Shown here: positions 34,195 through 43,309 of the stretch, piece by piece | How the letters are laid out: each line of letters starts with the position of its first letter | Position numbering within the stretch: the stretch's first letter is position 1 | Source of the DNA: Thioalkalivibrio sp. XN8 | GTDB taxonomy: Bacteria > Pseudomonadota > Gammaproteobacteria > Steroidobacterales > XN24 | Length of the DNA: 64,000 nucleotides | NCBI RefSeq assembly: GCF_011058255.1 | Contig: NZ_JAALFH010000067.1 | Span: 307,724 to 371,723 of the forward strand | Reading direction: 5' to 3' | Position numbers and translations under genes: made by a program | Notes under the pieces: generated by a model | The model's database searches: none | What the model saw: only the letters and a program-made list of their open reading frames with translations | Told to the model about the DNA's origin: nothing

Positions 34195-34644
34195 ATGCTG
34201 AAAGATAAGTTGCTTGAGTTGCTGGCGCCCGAGGTGGCGGCGCTGGGCTACGAGCTGGTGGAGCTGGACGCTCCGGGGACCGGCGGCTCGGGCACGCTGA
34301 GAATTTATATCGACCGTGAGGGCGGCATCACCGTCGACGACTGCGAGCGAGTCAGCCATCGGATCAGCGGCGTGCTGGACGTGGAGGACCCGATCCCCGG
34401 GCATTACGTGCTCGAGGTGTCGTCGCCGGGGCTGGACCGCCCGCTGCGGACCGAGACGCATTTCCGGCGGCAGCTGGGCCACGTGGCAAAAGTGGTGCTG
34501 GCGCCGGGGCGACCGGGGCGGCGGCGCTACAAGGGCCGGATCGCCGGGATCGAGGATGGTGTGCTGGCATTAGAGGTGGATGGCGAGCGGGTCGACCTGG
34601 CGCTGTCCGATATTGAATCCGCCCGGCTGGTGCCGGAGTTCTGA
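34195..34644 (+). CDS. rimP: Ribosome maturation factor RimP
   Basis: 30S-assembly factor, 149 residues, cytosolic. The N-terminal domain contains ALGYELVELD and LRIYIDREGGITVDDCERVS, the middle VSSPGLDRPLRTETHF (the family signature), and the C-terminal Sm-like beta barrel KGRIAGIEDGVLALEV. I use the ATG at 34195; a TTG immediately before it is also possible. No strong ribosome site is seen. The upstream terminator ends 15 nt before the start. First gene of the rimP-nusA-infB-rbfA-truB operon. Confidence 0.95.
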   Translation: MLKDKLLELLAPEVAALGYELVELDAPGTGGSGTLRIYIDREGGITVDDCERVSHRISGVLDVEDPIPGHYVLEVSSPGLDRPLRTETHFRRQLGHVAKVVLAPGRPGRRRYKGRIAGIEDGVLALEVDGERVDLALSDIESARLVPEF

Positions 34645-34666
34645 CGCGGGAATCGGGTCAACAGAA

Positions 34667-36175
34667 ATGAACAAGGAAATCCTGCAGGTTATCGAACAGG
34701 TGTCGGCCGAAAAGGAACTCGACAAAGAGATCATTTTCGAGGCCCTGGAGATGGCATTGGCGACGGCGGCGCGCAAGCAAGTCGGCGGCGAGGACATCGA
34801 CACACGGGTGTCGATGGACCGAAAGTCGGGCGCGGTGCAGACCTTCCGGCGCTGGAAGGTCTTCGCCGACGATTCCACCGAGCTGGAGACTCCGAGCAAG
34901 GAGCTTCGCCTGGAAGACGCGCTCGAGATGGATCAGGCAGCCGAAATCGGCGGCTACGTGGAAGAGCCGCTCGACGTGACGCCCTCGGGCCGTATCCTCG
35001 CCCAGACGGCGAAGCAGGTCGTGGTGCAGAAGGTGCGCGAGGCCGAGCGGGCCCAGGTGGTGGAGGAGTTCCGGGAGCGCGTCGGCACGCTGATCGGCGG
35101 CATCGTCAAGCGCGTGGACCGCAACGGCGTGTTCGTGGACCTGGGCGGCAATGCCGAGGGCTTCATCGCGCGGGAGGAAATGATCCCGCGCGAAGCCGTG
35201 CGGACCCAGGACCGGATCAAGGGTTACCTGCGCGACGTTCGCTCCGAACCGCGCGGTCCACAGATCTTCCTGTCCCGGACCGCGCCGCAGTTCATCGTCG
35301 AGCTGTTCAAGCTCGAAGTGCCGGAAGTGGGCCAGGGCCTGATCAAGATCCTGGGCGCGGCCCGCGACCCCGGCCATCGCGCCAAGATCGCGGTGAAGAG
35401 CCTCGACCAGCGGATCGACCCGATCGGCGCCTGCGTCGGCATGCGGGGCTCCCGGGTGCAGGCGGTATCCAACGAGCTGGCCGGCGAGCGAGTGGACATC
35501 ATCCCCTGGGACGACAACCCGGCCCAGTTCGTGATCAACGCCATGTCGCCGGCCGAGGTGGTCTCCATCGTCGTGGACGAGGAGGCGCACAGCATGGACG
35601 TAGCCGTCGAGGAGGAGAAGCTCTCCCAGGCCATCGGGCGCGGCGGGCAAAACGTGCGGCTCGCCAGCGAGCTCAGTGGCTGGGAGCTGAACGTGATGAC
35701 CGCGGCCGAGGCCGAGGAAAAGAGCGAATCGGAGTCCCGCAGCCTGATCGACAATTTCAAGACCCAGCTGGACGTGGACGAGGAAGTCGCGGTGATCCTG
35801 GTGCAGGAGGGTTTCTCCAGCATCGAGGAGGTCGCCTATGTGCCGGCCGCGGAGCTCGTTGCCATCGAGGAGTTCGACGAGGACATCGTCGAAGAGCTGC
35901 GCAACCGGGCGCGCGACGTGCTGATCACCCAGGCGATCGTCAAGGAAGAGAAGCTCGACCAGTCCGAGCCGGCCGACGACCTGCTGGAGCTCGAGGGCAT
36001 GGAAAAGGGCATCGCCTACGCCCTGGCCGCCCGCGGCATCCGCACCCGTGAGGAGCTGGCGGAGCAGGCGACGGACGACCTCGAGGAAATCGAGGGGCTG
36101 GACCCGGAACGCGCCGGCAAGCTGATCATGGCCGCCCGCGCGCATTGGTTCGAGAGCGCCGAAGAGAACGGTTGA
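34667..36175 (+). CDS. nusA: Transcription termination/antitermination factor NusA
   Basis: RNA polymerase-binding factor, 502 residues, controlling pausing, termination and rRNA antitermination. Order of domains: N-terminal polymerase-binding domain (1-~130), S1 ([23 protein letters not shown], about 137-160), KH1 and KH2 (including [14 protein letters not shown] and [13 protein letters not shown]), and two C-terminal acidic helix-hairpin repeats (about 370-425 and 445-495) as in E. coli. Starts 22 bp after rimP. In E. coli NusA autoregulates this operon, which fits the terminators found in the leader. Confidence 0.98.
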   Translation: MNKEILQVIEQVSAEKELDKEIIFEALEMALATAARKQVGGEDIDTRVSMDRKSGAVQTFRRWKVFADDSTELETPSKELRLEDALEMDQAAEIGGYVEEPLDVTPSGRILAQTAKQVVVQKVREAERAQVVEEFRERVGTLIGGIVKRVDRNGVFVDLGGNAEGFIAREEMIPREAVRTQDRIKGYLRDVRSEPRGPQIFLSRTAPQFIVELFKLEVPEVGQGLIKILGAARDPGHRAKIAVKSLDQRIDPIGACVGMRGSRVQAVSNELAGERVDIIPWDDNPAQFVINAMSPAEVVSIVVDEEAHSMDVAVEEEKLSQAIGRGGQNVRLASELSGWELNVMTAAEAEEKSESESRSLIDNFKTQLDVDEEVAVILVQEGFSSIEEVAYVPAAELVAIEEFDEDIVEELRNRARDVLITQAIVKEEKLDQSEPADDLLELEGMEKGIAYALAARGIRTREELAEQATDDLEEIEGLDPERAGKLIMAARAHWFESAEENG

Positions 36176-36194
36176 ACACGAGGTTCGAAAATAT

Positions 36195-38729
36195 ATGGCC
36201 GACGTCACTGTTGCCCAATTCGCTGAAGTCCTGAAAGTGCCCGTCGACCGGCTGCTCACGCAGCTGGAGGAAGCCGGCATTCCGGTGGAGGGCGCAGAGG
36301 ACAAGATCAGCGACGAGGCCAAGCTCGAGCTGCTGACTTACCTGCGGGAAAGCCATGGCCGCGAGGCGCCGGCAGCCACGCCGCGGAAGATCACTCTCAA
36401 GCGCAAGACCCAGAGCGAGCTTCGCCAGCCGGTGGGCCAGGGTCGCGCCCGCACGGTGAACGTCGAGGTGCGGAAGAAGCGCACTTACATCAAGCGCGAC
36501 GTGCTCGAGGAGCAGGCGCGCCAGCAGCAGGAAGAGCTCGATCGCCAGCGCCAGGCAGAGGAAGAGGCCAAGCGCAAGGCCGAGGAAGAGGCCCTGCGTT
36601 CCTCGGAGGAGGAGCGGCGCCAGCGCGAAGAAGAGCAGCAGCGCCTCGTGGCCGAGGAACAGGCCAAGCGCGAGGCCGAGGAAGAGGCGCGGCGGACCGC
36701 CGAGGCCGAGGCCCGGGCAGCCGCCGAGGCGGAGGCCCAGGCTGCCGCCGAGGCGCGCAAGCGCAGCGCCGAAGAGGACCGCAAGCGGCGCGAAGCCGAG
36801 CGCGCCGGCCCGCGGCGGGGCACCCAGGCCGACGAAAGCGCCACCCGTTATGGCCGCAAGGAACTGCATGTCGCGGGCGACAAGTCCGGGCGCCGCCGCA
36901 AGCGCGCCACCACCGGCCGTCGCGCCGGCGCCACGCAGATCGAGCGCCAGGGCTTCGAGCGCCCGACCGCGCCGGTCAAGCGCGAGGTCGCGATCCCCGA
37001 AACCATTACCGTCTCGGAGCTGGCGCAGAAAATGGCCGTCAAGGCGACCGAGGTGATCAAGACCATGATGGGCATGGGCGCCATGGTCACGATCAACCAG
37101 GTCATCGACCAGGACACGGCGTTGATCGTGGTCGAGGAAATGGGGCACACGCCGAAAGTCCTGAAAGAGAACCAGATCGAGGAAGTGGTTGAAGCGGCCT
37201 CCAGGAGCGCCGGCGACGTCGAGCCCCGCTGGCCCGTGGTCACCATCATGGGCCACGTCGATCACGGCAAGACGTCCCTGCTCGATTACATCCGCCGCAG
37301 CCGCGTGGCCGCCGGCGAGGCGGGCGGCATCACGCAGCACATCGGCGCCTACGTGGTCGAGTCCGCCAAGGGCCGCATCACCTTCCTCGACACTCCGGGC
37401 CACGCAGCCTTCACCGCCATGCGGGCGCGCGGCGCCCAGGCCACGGACGTGGTCATCCTGGTCGTGGCCGCGGACGACGGCGTGATGCCGCAGACCGTAG
37501 AAGCCATCCAGCATGCGCGCGCGGCTGGCGTGCCGATCGTGGTCGCGGTCAACAAGATCGACAAGCACGGCGCGGATCCCGAGCGCGTCAAGAGCGAACT
37601 GGCGCAGCAGGACGTCATCCCCGAGGACTGGGGCGGTGACACCCAGTTCGTCAACGTTTCCGCCCATACCGGCGAGGGCGTCGAGGCCCTGCTCGAGTCG
37701 GTCGCCCTGCAGGCCGAAGTGCTGGAGCTCAAGGCAGTCCCCACCGGCCCGGCCAAGGGCGTGGTGATCGAGTCGAGCCTCGAGAAAGGCCGTGGCGCCG
37801 TGGCCACGGTGCTGGTCCAGCAGGGCACCCTCAATCCGGGCGACGCAGTGCTCGCGGGCCGCGAATACGGCCGCGTGCGTGCGATGTTCAACGAGCTCGG
37901 CAAGCCGCTGAAGGAGGCCGGGCCTTCCACCCCGGTGCAGGTCCTGGGCCTGTCGGGCACTCCGATGGCCGGCGACGACGTCGTCGTCCTGCCGGACGAG
38001 CGCAAGGCGCGCGAGGTCGCGCTGCATCGCCAGGGCAAGTTCCGCGACGTCAAGCTGGCGAAGCAGCAGGCGGCGAAGCTCGAAGACGTGTTCACCCAGA
38101 TGGAAGAGGGCGAGACCAACAGCGTCCAGCTGCTGATCAAGGCCGACGTCCAGGGCAGCGCCGAGGCGCTCCGCGACGCCATGACCCGTCTTTCCAGCGA
38201 CGAGGTGAAGGTCAACGTCATCGGCAGCAACGTCGGTGGCATCACCGAGTCCGACGTCAACCTGGCAGCGGCCTCGAACGCCATCATCATCGGCTTCAAT
38301 ACGCGGGCCGATGGCGCGGCGCGAAACGCCATCAAGGAGACCGGCGTCGACGTCCGCTACTACAGCATCATTTACGAGGCCATCGACGACGTGAAACAGG
38401 CGATCACGGGCCTGCTGTCGCCGGAGATTCGCGAGCAGATCGTCGGCGTGGCCGAGGTGCGCGAGGTGTTCAGCTCGCCGAAGTTCGGCCAGGTGGCCGG
38501 TTGCCTGGTGACAGAGGGCGCCGTGCGGCGGAACAACCCGATCCGCGTCCTGCGCGACAACGTCGTGATTTTCGAAGGCCAGCTCGAATCGCTGCGCCGC
38601 TTCAAGGACGACGTCAACGAGGTCAAGTCCGGCACCGAATGCGGTATCGGCGTGAAAAACTACAACGACGTCCGCGTCGGCGACCAGATCGAGTGCTTCG
38701 AGCGGGTCGAGATCGCCCGGAGCATCTGA
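36195..38729 (+). CDS. infB: Translation initiation factor IF-2
   Basis: GTPase that places initiator tRNA on the 30S subunit, 844 residues. An IF2-N module (1-~50) is followed by a highly charged Glu/Arg/Ala coiled coil (about 90-215), then a second IF2-N module. The G domain starts near residue 350: G1 [13 protein letters not shown]3 DTPGHAAF, G4 NKID. Domains II-IV follow, ending [12 protein letters not shown]. The initiator tRNA it recognises is encoded just upstream. Gap to nusA is 19 bp. Confidence 0.99.
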   Translation: MADVTVAQFAEVLKVPVDRLLTQLEEAGIPVEGAEDKISDEAKLELLTYLRESHGREAPAATPRKITLKRKTQSELRQPVGQGRARTVNVEVRKKRTYIKRDVLEEQARQQQEELDRQRQAEEEAKRKAEEEALRSSEEERRQREEEQQRLVAEEQAKREAEEEARRTAEAEARAAAEAEAQAAAEARKRSAEEDRKRREAERAGPRRGTQADESATRYGRKELHVAGDKSGRRRKRATTGRRAGATQIERQGFERPTAPVKREVAIPETITVSELAQKMAVKATEVIKTMMGMGAMVTINQVIDQDTALIVVEEMGHTPKVLKENQIEEVVEAASRSAGDVEPRWPVVTIMGHVDHGKTSLLDYIRRSRVAAGEAGGITQHIGAYVVESAKGRITFLDTPGHAAFTAMRARGAQATDVVILVVAADDGVMPQTVEAIQHARAAGVPIVVAVNKIDKHGADPERVKSELAQQDVIPEDWGGDTQFVNVSAHTGEGVEALLESVALQAEVLELKAVPTGPAKGVVIESSLEKGRGAVATVLVQQGTLNPGDAVLAGREYGRVRAMFNELGKPLKEAGPSTPVQVLGLSGTPMAGDDVVVLPDERKAREVALHRQGKFRDVKLAKQQAAKLEDVFTQMEEGETNSVQLLIKADVQGSAEALRDAMTRLSSDEVKVNVIGSNVGGITESDVNLAAASNAIIIGFNTRADGAARNAIKETGVDVRYYSIIYEAIDDVKQAITGLLSPEIREQIVGVAEVREVFSSPKFGQVAGCLVTEGAVRRNNPIRVLRDNVVIFEGQLESLRRFKDDVNEVKSGTECGIGVKNYNDVRVGDQIECFERVEIARSI

Positions 38730-38735
38730 GGTCCA

Positions 38736-39113
38736 ATGCCCAAGGAGTTCTCGCGCAGTCGCCGGGTCGGCGAGCAGATGCAGCGCCTGCTGGGCGAGGT
38801 GCTGCTGCGCGACGTCAAGGATCCGCGCGTGCAGGGCGTGAGCATCACTGCGGTCGACGTGTCGCGTGACCTCTCGCACGCCACGGTATGGTTCAGCCTG
38901 CTCGACCCGGAGGCGGATCCGGCGCCGGCTGGCGAGGCCCTGGCCCGGGCCGCGGGACTGATCCGCGGCAAGCTCGGGCGCGCCATGTACATTCGCCAGG
39001 TCCCGGCGCTGCATTTCCGCCATGACGAGAGTCTCGAGCGGGGCGCACGCTTGTCCCAGCTCATCGACCAGGCCGTGGCGACCGACAAGGACAGGCACGG
39101 CGACGATGAATGA
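38736..39113 (+). CDS. rbfA: 30S ribosome-binding factor RbfA
   Basis: Cold-shock and 30S maturation factor, 125 residues, single KH-like domain. Conserved N-terminus SRSRRVGEQMQRLLGEVL and LRDVKDPRVQGVSITAVDVSRDL, with PALHFRHDESLERGARLSQLI near the end. Starts 6 bp after infB; the truB start overlaps its end by 8 bp. Confidence 0.97.
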   Translation: MPKEFSRSRRVGEQMQRLLGEVLLRDVKDPRVQGVSITAVDVSRDLSHATVWFSLLDPEADPAPAGEALARAAGLIRGKLGRAMYIRQVPALHFRHDESLERGARLSQLIDQAVATDKDRHGDDE

Positions 39114-40050
39114 GACCTGCGCGCCAGGACACGCGCGGCCGGTGGCTGCGCCGGACGGCGTGGTCCTGCTCGACAAGCCGGTCGGCTTGTCCTCGAATAC
39201 CGCCTTGCAAAGAGTCAAGCGCCTGTTCGGCGCGCGCAAGGCAGGCCACACCGGCAGCCTCGACCCGCTGGCCAGCGGCCTGCTGCCGATCTGCCTGGGC
39301 CAGGCTACGCGTTTCTCGGGCTACCTGCTCGAGGCCGCAAAAGGCTACGAAGTGCGCGGCCAGCTGGGCGCGCGCACGGCCACCGGCGACGCCGAAGGCG
39401 AGGCCGTGGAATCGTGCGCCTGGGAGCACGTGGGCCAGGATGCCTTCGAGCGGGCCTTGGCCGCTTTTCGCGGCCCGATCCACCAGGTGCCGCCAATGTA
39501 TTCCGCCCTCAAGCAGGGCGGCGAGCGGCTCTATCGCAAGGCCCGGCGCGGGGAAGAGGTCGAGCGCCCCGCGCGCCAGGTCGAAATCTACCGGCTGGAG
39601 CTGCATGACTGGCAGCCGCCCGGGTTCTCGTTCCGGGTGGACTGCTCGAAAGGCACCTACGTGCGGACGCTGGTGGAGGATATCGCCGCGGCAGCCGGCA
39701 GCTGCGGGCACGTCACGGCCTTGCGTCGCGTACGCGCAGGCCCGTTCGACGCCGCCGGGATGCGGACCTTCGAGGAACTGGATGAACTCGCCGCACGCGG
39801 CCCCGCGGCGCTGGCGGCCGTCGTGCTCGCCCCGGACGCGGCCTTGCCCGACCTCCCCGCGCTGGCGCTGCCCGCCGGTGACGTGCACCGGCTGCGGTGC
39901 GGCCAGGAGCTCGAAGGCGTTGCCGGTGAGCGGCCCGGGCCGGTGCGGGCATACGGCCCGGAGGGCTTCATCGGCGTGGCGGAGCGCGATGCCGCCGGCA
40001 AGGTCCGGGCGCGACGGCTGCTGAGCACGGCGGACGAGCAGCTAAGGTGA
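39106..40050 (+). CDS. truB: tRNA pseudouridine(55) synthase TruB
   Basis: Makes pseudouridine 55 in the tRNA T-loop, 314 residues. The catalytic Asp is in KAGHTGSLDPLASGLLP; VDCSKGTYVRTLVEDIA and HVTALRRVRAGPF are further hallmarks. A short PUA-like C-terminal domain follows. The ATG at 39106 (MNETCAPG) is chosen over an earlier in-frame ATG deep inside rbfA; the overlap with rbfA is then 8 bp. Confidence 0.96.
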   Translation: MNETCAPGHARPVAAPDGVVLLDKPVGLSSNTALQRVKRLFGARKAGHTGSLDPLASGLLPICLGQATRFSGYLLEAAKGYEVRGQLGARTATGDAEGEAVESCAWEHVGQDAFERALAAFRGPIHQVPPMYSALKQGGERLYRKARRGEEVERPARQVEIYRLELHDWQPPGFSFRVDCSKGTYVRTLVEDIAAAAGSCGHVTALRRVRAGPFDAAGMRTFEELDELAARGPAALAAVVLAPDAALPDLPALALPAGDVHRLRCGQELEGVAGERPGPVRAYGPEGFIGVAERDAAGKVRARRLLSTADEQLR

Positions 40051-40081
40051 CGAAGATAAAGGGTTTTTACATCTCGCAGGC

Positions 40082-40111
40082 TTGTTCCATACCGTGCTGA
40101 CGGGATAGAAT
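40082..40111 (+). promoter_or_regulatory. Possible promoter for rpsO
   Basis: TAGAAT (40106-40111) with TTGTTC (40082-40087) 18 nt upstream, 51 bp before the rpsO ATG. The -10 is good, the -35 weak (TTG only). A separate rpsO promoter is expected because rpsO-pnp is needed more than truB. Confidence 0.5.
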
Positions 40112-40162
40112 GGCCTGCTTTTCATACGGTCAATAGCAGAGAAGGTTTTCAGGAGATAGCAG

Positions 40163-40432
40163 ATGCCTCTGTCGGTCGAGCAGAAGAAGGAAATCATCAA
40201 GGAGTACGGTCGCGGCAACGCCGACACTGGCTCTCCGGAAGTGCAGGTCGCCCTGCTGTCCGCGCGGATCAGCGAGCTCACTGAGCATTTCAGCACTCAC
40301 AAGAAGGACCACCATTCGCGGCGTGGTCTGCTCAAGCTGGTCAACCAGCGGCGCCAGCTGCTGGACTACCTGAAGCGGAAGGACATCGGCCGCTACCAGG
40401 ACCTTATTTCCCGTCTCGGCCTGCGTCGCTGA
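40163..40432 (+). CDS. rpsO: 30S ribosomal protein S15
   Basis: S15, 89 residues, exactly the usual size; primary 16S rRNA binder. Hallmarks are [20 protein letters not shown], the [19 protein letters not shown] loop and YLKRKD. AGGAG at 40151-40155 precedes the ATG at good distance. In E. coli S15 represses its own mRNA through a leader structure; the 60-nt leader here is long enough but I cannot show such a fold. Confidence 0.99.
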   Translation: MPLSVEQKKEIIKEYGRGNADTGSPEVQVALLSARISELTEHFSTHKKDHHSRRGLLKLVNQRRQLLDYLKRKDIGRYQDLISRLGLRR

Positions 40433-40445
40433 GTATCTTCCAAGC

Positions 40446-40462
40446 CCGGTCGTGGGGACCGG
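40446..40462 (+). promoter_or_regulatory. rpsO-pnp intergenic hairpin
   Basis: CCGGTC (40446-40451), loop GTGGG, GACCGG (40457-40462), lying 19 bp before the chosen pnp GTG. No T-run follows. In E. coli the pnp leader folds into a stem cut by RNase III, which lets PNPase autoregulate; this could be the counterpart, though shorter. Confidence 0.5.
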
Positions 40463-40481
40463 CAGAAAACAGGCGAAGAAA

Positions 40482-42569
40482 GTGAATCTGACTCCTATCA
40501 AGAAAACCTTCCAGTACGGTGCCCATACGGTCACTATCGAAACCGGAGAAATCGCGCGCCAGGCCGATGCTGCGGTCATGGTCAACATGGGCGACACCGT
40601 GGTGCTCGTCACGGCGGTGGGCCGCAAGCAGGCGGCGGAGAACCAGAAGTTCTTCCCCCTGACCTGCAACTACCAGGAAAAGACCTATGCCGCGGGGCGT
40701 ATCCCCGGCGGGTTCTTCAAGCGCGAAGGGCGGCCGACGGAAAAAGAGACGTTGACTTCCCGCCTGATGGATCGGCCGGTCCGTCCTCTGTTCCCGAAGG
40801 GCTTTCTGAACGAAGTCCAGGTGATCTCGACCGTGATGTCGGCCAATCCCGACATCGATCCGGACATCCCGTCCTTGATCGGCGCCTCCGCGGCCCTCTC
40901 GCTGTCCGGCCTGCCGTTCGGCGGCCCGATCGGGGCGGCCCGGGTGGGGTATATCGATGGCGAGTACGTGCTCAATCCGACCAACACCCAGCTGGCCGAG
41001 TCGAAGCTCGATCTCGTGGTCGCGGGTACCGCCCATGCGGTGCTGATGGTCGAGTCCGAAGCCAAGGTGCTGCCCGAGGACGTGATGCTCGGGTCCGTGG
41101 TGTTCGGGCACGAGCAGATGCAGGTGGTGATCAATGCCATTAACGAGCTGAAGGCCGAGGCAGGCAAGCCGGCCTGGGACTGGACGCCGCCGGCCAGCAA
41201 CGATGACCTTGCCGCGGCCGTGGCCGCCGAGGCCGAGGCGGCGCTGAACGACGCCTACCTGATCACCGTCAAGCAGGACCGCTACGCCAGGGTCGACGAG
41301 ATCAAGACCGCGGTGAAGGAAAAGCTCTGCGGCGGCGACGAGCCGGCCTGGACCCCCGAGGAGGTCAAGGACGCGCTCAACAGCCTCGAAAGCCGCATCG
41401 TGCGCGGCCGCGTCATCCGCGGTGAGCCGCGCATCGACGGGCGCGACACGCGCACCGTGCGCCCGATCCAGGTCCGCACCGGCGTGCTGCCGCGTACCCA
41501 CGGTTCCGCGCTGTTCACGCGCGGCGAGACCCAGGCGCTGGTGGTCACCACGCTCGGCACCGGCCGGGATGCCCAGATCATCGACGCCTTGTCGGGCGAG
41601 TTCCGCGAGCCGTTCATGCTGCATTACAACTTCCCGCCGTTCTGTGTCGGCGAGACCAGCTTCATGCTGGGGCCGAAGCGCCGCGAGATCGGCCACGGCA
41701 AGCTGGCCCGCCGTGCGGTGCAGGCCGTTTTGCCCGACATGGAGGACTTCCCCTACGTGCTCCGCGTCGTATCCGAGGTGACCGAGTCCAACGGCTCCAG
41801 CTCCATGGCCAGCGTCTGCGGCGCCAGCCTGGCGCTGATGGACGCCGGCGTCCCCGTCGCGGCCCCGGTGGCCGGCGTGGCCATGGGCCTGGTCAAGGAG
41901 GGCGACAGCTACGCCGTGCTGACCGATATCCTGGGCGACGAGGACCATCTCGGCGACATGGACTTCAAGGTGGCGGGCACCTCGGACGGTGTTACCGCCC
42001 TGCAGATGGATATCAAGATCGACGGCATCACCAGCGAGATCATGTCCAACGCGCTGGCCCAGGCCCGCGACGCGCGCCTGCACATCCTCGGTGAAATGAA
42101 CAAGGTCATCGACAAGCCGCGCGAGAAGATGTCCGACTGGGCGCCCACCATCATCGCCTTCAAGATCGACCCCGAGAAGATTCGCGAGGTCATCGGCAAG
42201 GGCGGCTCGGTCATCCGCCAGATCACCGAGGAGACCGGCGCCACGATCGATATCGACAACGACGGCACCGTCCGAATCGCGTCGGTGGACGGCGAGTCGG
42301 GCCGCGAGGCACGCCGCCGCATCGACCTGATTACCGCCGACGTCGAGGTCGGCCAGGTGTACGAGGGCAAGGTCGCCCGCCTGATGGATTTCGGCGCTTT
42401 CGTCACCATCCTGCCCGGCAAGGACGGGCTGGTGCACATCTCCCAGATCTCCGACGAGCGGGTCGAGCGCGTCAGCGACAAGCTGAAGGAAGGCGACGCC
42501 GTGCGCGTGAAGGTGCTCGAGGTGGATCGGCAGGGCCGCATCCGCCTGAGCATGCGCAACGTCGACTGA
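40482..42569 (+). CDS. pnp: Polyribonucleotide nucleotidyltransferase (PNPase)
   Basis: 3'-to-5' phosphorolytic exoribonuclease of the degradosome, 695 residues. Two RNase PH domains flank a helical domain; the first begins with [20 protein letters not shown] and the second holds the active site around [21 protein letters not shown] ([19 protein letters not shown]) and S1 ([20 protein letters not shown]) domains follow. I chose the GTG at 40482 ([10 protein letters not shown]) because family proteins start there; the GTG at 40452 lies in a hairpin loop. A bidirectional terminator follows. Confidence 0.97.
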   Translation: MNLTPIKKTFQYGAHTVTIETGEIARQADAAVMVNMGDTVVLVTAVGRKQAAENQKFFPLTCNYQEKTYAAGRIPGGFFKREGRPTEKETLTSRLMDRPVRPLFPKGFLNEVQVISTVMSANPDIDPDIPSLIGASAALSLSGLPFGGPIGAARVGYIDGEYVLNPTNTQLAESKLDLVVAGTAHAVLMVESEAKVLPEDVMLGSVVFGHEQMQVVINAINELKAEAGKPAWDWTPPASNDDLAAAVAAEAEAALNDAYLITVKQDRYARVDEIKTAVKEKLCGGDEPAWTPEEVKDALNSLESRIVRGRVIRGEPRIDGRDTRTVRPIQVRTGVLPRTHGSALFTRGETQALVVTTLGTGRDAQIIDALSGEFREPFMLHYNFPPFCVGETSFMLGPKRREIGHGKLARRAVQAVLPDMEDFPYVLRVVSEVTESNGSSSMASVCGASLALMDAGVPVAAPVAGVAMGLVKEGDSYAVLTDILGDEDHLGDMDFKVAGTSDGVTALQMDIKIDGITSEIMSNALAQARDARLHILGEMNKVIDKPREKMSDWAPTIIAFKIDPEKIREVIGKGGSVIRQITEETGATIDIDNDGTVRIASVDGESGREARRRIDLITADVEVGQVYEGKVARLMDFGAFVTILPGKDGLVHISQISDERVERVSDKLKEGDAVRVKVLEVDRQGRIRLSMRNVD

Positions 42570-42573
42570 GTCT

Positions 42574-42607
42574 AAAAAAAGCCCCCGTCGTTGCCGGCGG
42601 GGGCTTT
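42574..42607. terminator. Bidirectional terminator between pnp and phaR
   Basis: Stem AAAGCCCCCG.../...CGGGGGCTTT with a TTGC loop. Seven A residues precede and three T residues close it on the + strand. Read on the - strand it ends in TTTTTTT, so it is the stronger terminator for phaR, while still serving pnp. Confidence 0.88.
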
Positions 42608-42654
42608 AAAACGGACGCTTGGAAGCGACCAAATGGAGGAGTCGTCAGAGATGA

Positions 42655-42680
42655 TGCGTCGCATCAATTGACGCGATGCA
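42655..42680. repeat. Imperfect 26-bp palindrome downstream of phaR and pnp
   Basis: TGCGTCGCATCAA and TTGACGCGATGCA are inverted around the centre with 22 of 26 positions symmetric. It lies between the shared terminator and the phaR stop. It could be a protein-binding site or a second mRNA-end structure; the role is unknown. Confidence 0.5.
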
Positions 42681-42727
42681 CAATATCAACCCCTCCAGGC
42701 GCTGTCAACACTCCCCGCGACGCGGAT

Positions 42728-43228
42728 TCAGCGCTTCCCGCCCCGACCCGATGAGCCCGGGCGGTCGTCGTCGTCGTCCCGCGACGAGGCGAAGTTGCGG
42801 AAGATCTCCTCCTGGAGGGCCTTCCAGCGCTGGAAGTTCTTCTGGGCGATACCCGCGACCATCCCCACCGGATCCAGTCCGACCACTTCCTTGACCCGGT
42901 CGCGCAACTGCTGCTGCTGGCTCATGAAGAGCCGCAGGCTCTGGTCCAGGTAGCCGCCGACCATGCCCTGCATGGCGCTGCCGTAGGAGCGGATGATCTG
43001 GGAGAGAAAGTCCCGGCTCATGATCGGTTCGCCGCTCTGCTCCTGCTCGCTGATGACCTGGAGCATGATGCTGCGGGTGATGTCCTTGCCGGTCTTTTTC
43101 TCCACCACCACGAAGTCGACCTTCTCGACGACCAGCCGCTTGATGTCGGACAGGGTGATGTACCTGCTTTCTTCCGTGTCGTAGAGACGGCGGTTGGGAT
43201 ACTTCTTGATGATCCTGGGCTCGCTCAT
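42728..43228 (-). CDS. phaR: Polyhydroxyalkanoate synthesis regulator PhaR
   Basis: DNA-binding repressor of PHA-granule genes, 166 residues. The N-terminal domain is diagnostic: IIKKYPNRRLYDTEESRYIT, then LSDIKRLVVEKVDFVVVEKKTGKDITR. The C-terminal half has a helical granule-binding type segment (MVGGYLDQSLRLFMSQQQQL) and a charged tail. The start MSEPRII at 43228 has GGAG 5 nt upstream; an upstream in-frame extension is rejected. No PHA synthase gene lies in this window, so its targets are elsewhere. Last gene of the dksA-gluQ-phaR direction. Confidence 0.93.
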   Translation of the reverse strand: MSEPRIIKKYPNRRLYDTEESRYITLSDIKRLVVEKVDFVVVEKKTGKDITRSIMLQVISEQEQSGEPIMSRDFLSQIIRSYGSAMQGMVGGYLDQSLRLFMSQQQQLRDRVKEVVGLDPVGMVAGIAQKNFQRWKALQEEIFRNFASSRDDDDDRPGSSGRGGKR

Positions 43229-43297
43229 GAGGGCTCCGTAATATGCGGCCGTAGGCTGGCCGGTGGCGGGCTGCTGACTCCTAAAGATAATCCATTT

Positions 43298-43309
43298 TGC
43301 AGTGCAGCT
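43298..43309. promoter_or_regulatory. Possible PhaR operator upstream of phaR
   Basis: TTGCAGTGCAGC, with a further TTTGCAG at 43315-43321, lies 70-93 bp before the phaR start and overlaps the gluQ stop. PhaR autoregulates in Paracoccus and Cupriavidus and prefers TGCA-rich repeats (recalled). The match is suggestive only. Confidence 0.35.

Noticed and set aside
36126-39251. 1041-codon antisense frame across infB and rbfA
   Set aside because: Same artefact; infB, rbfA and the nusA end are unambiguous on the + strand.
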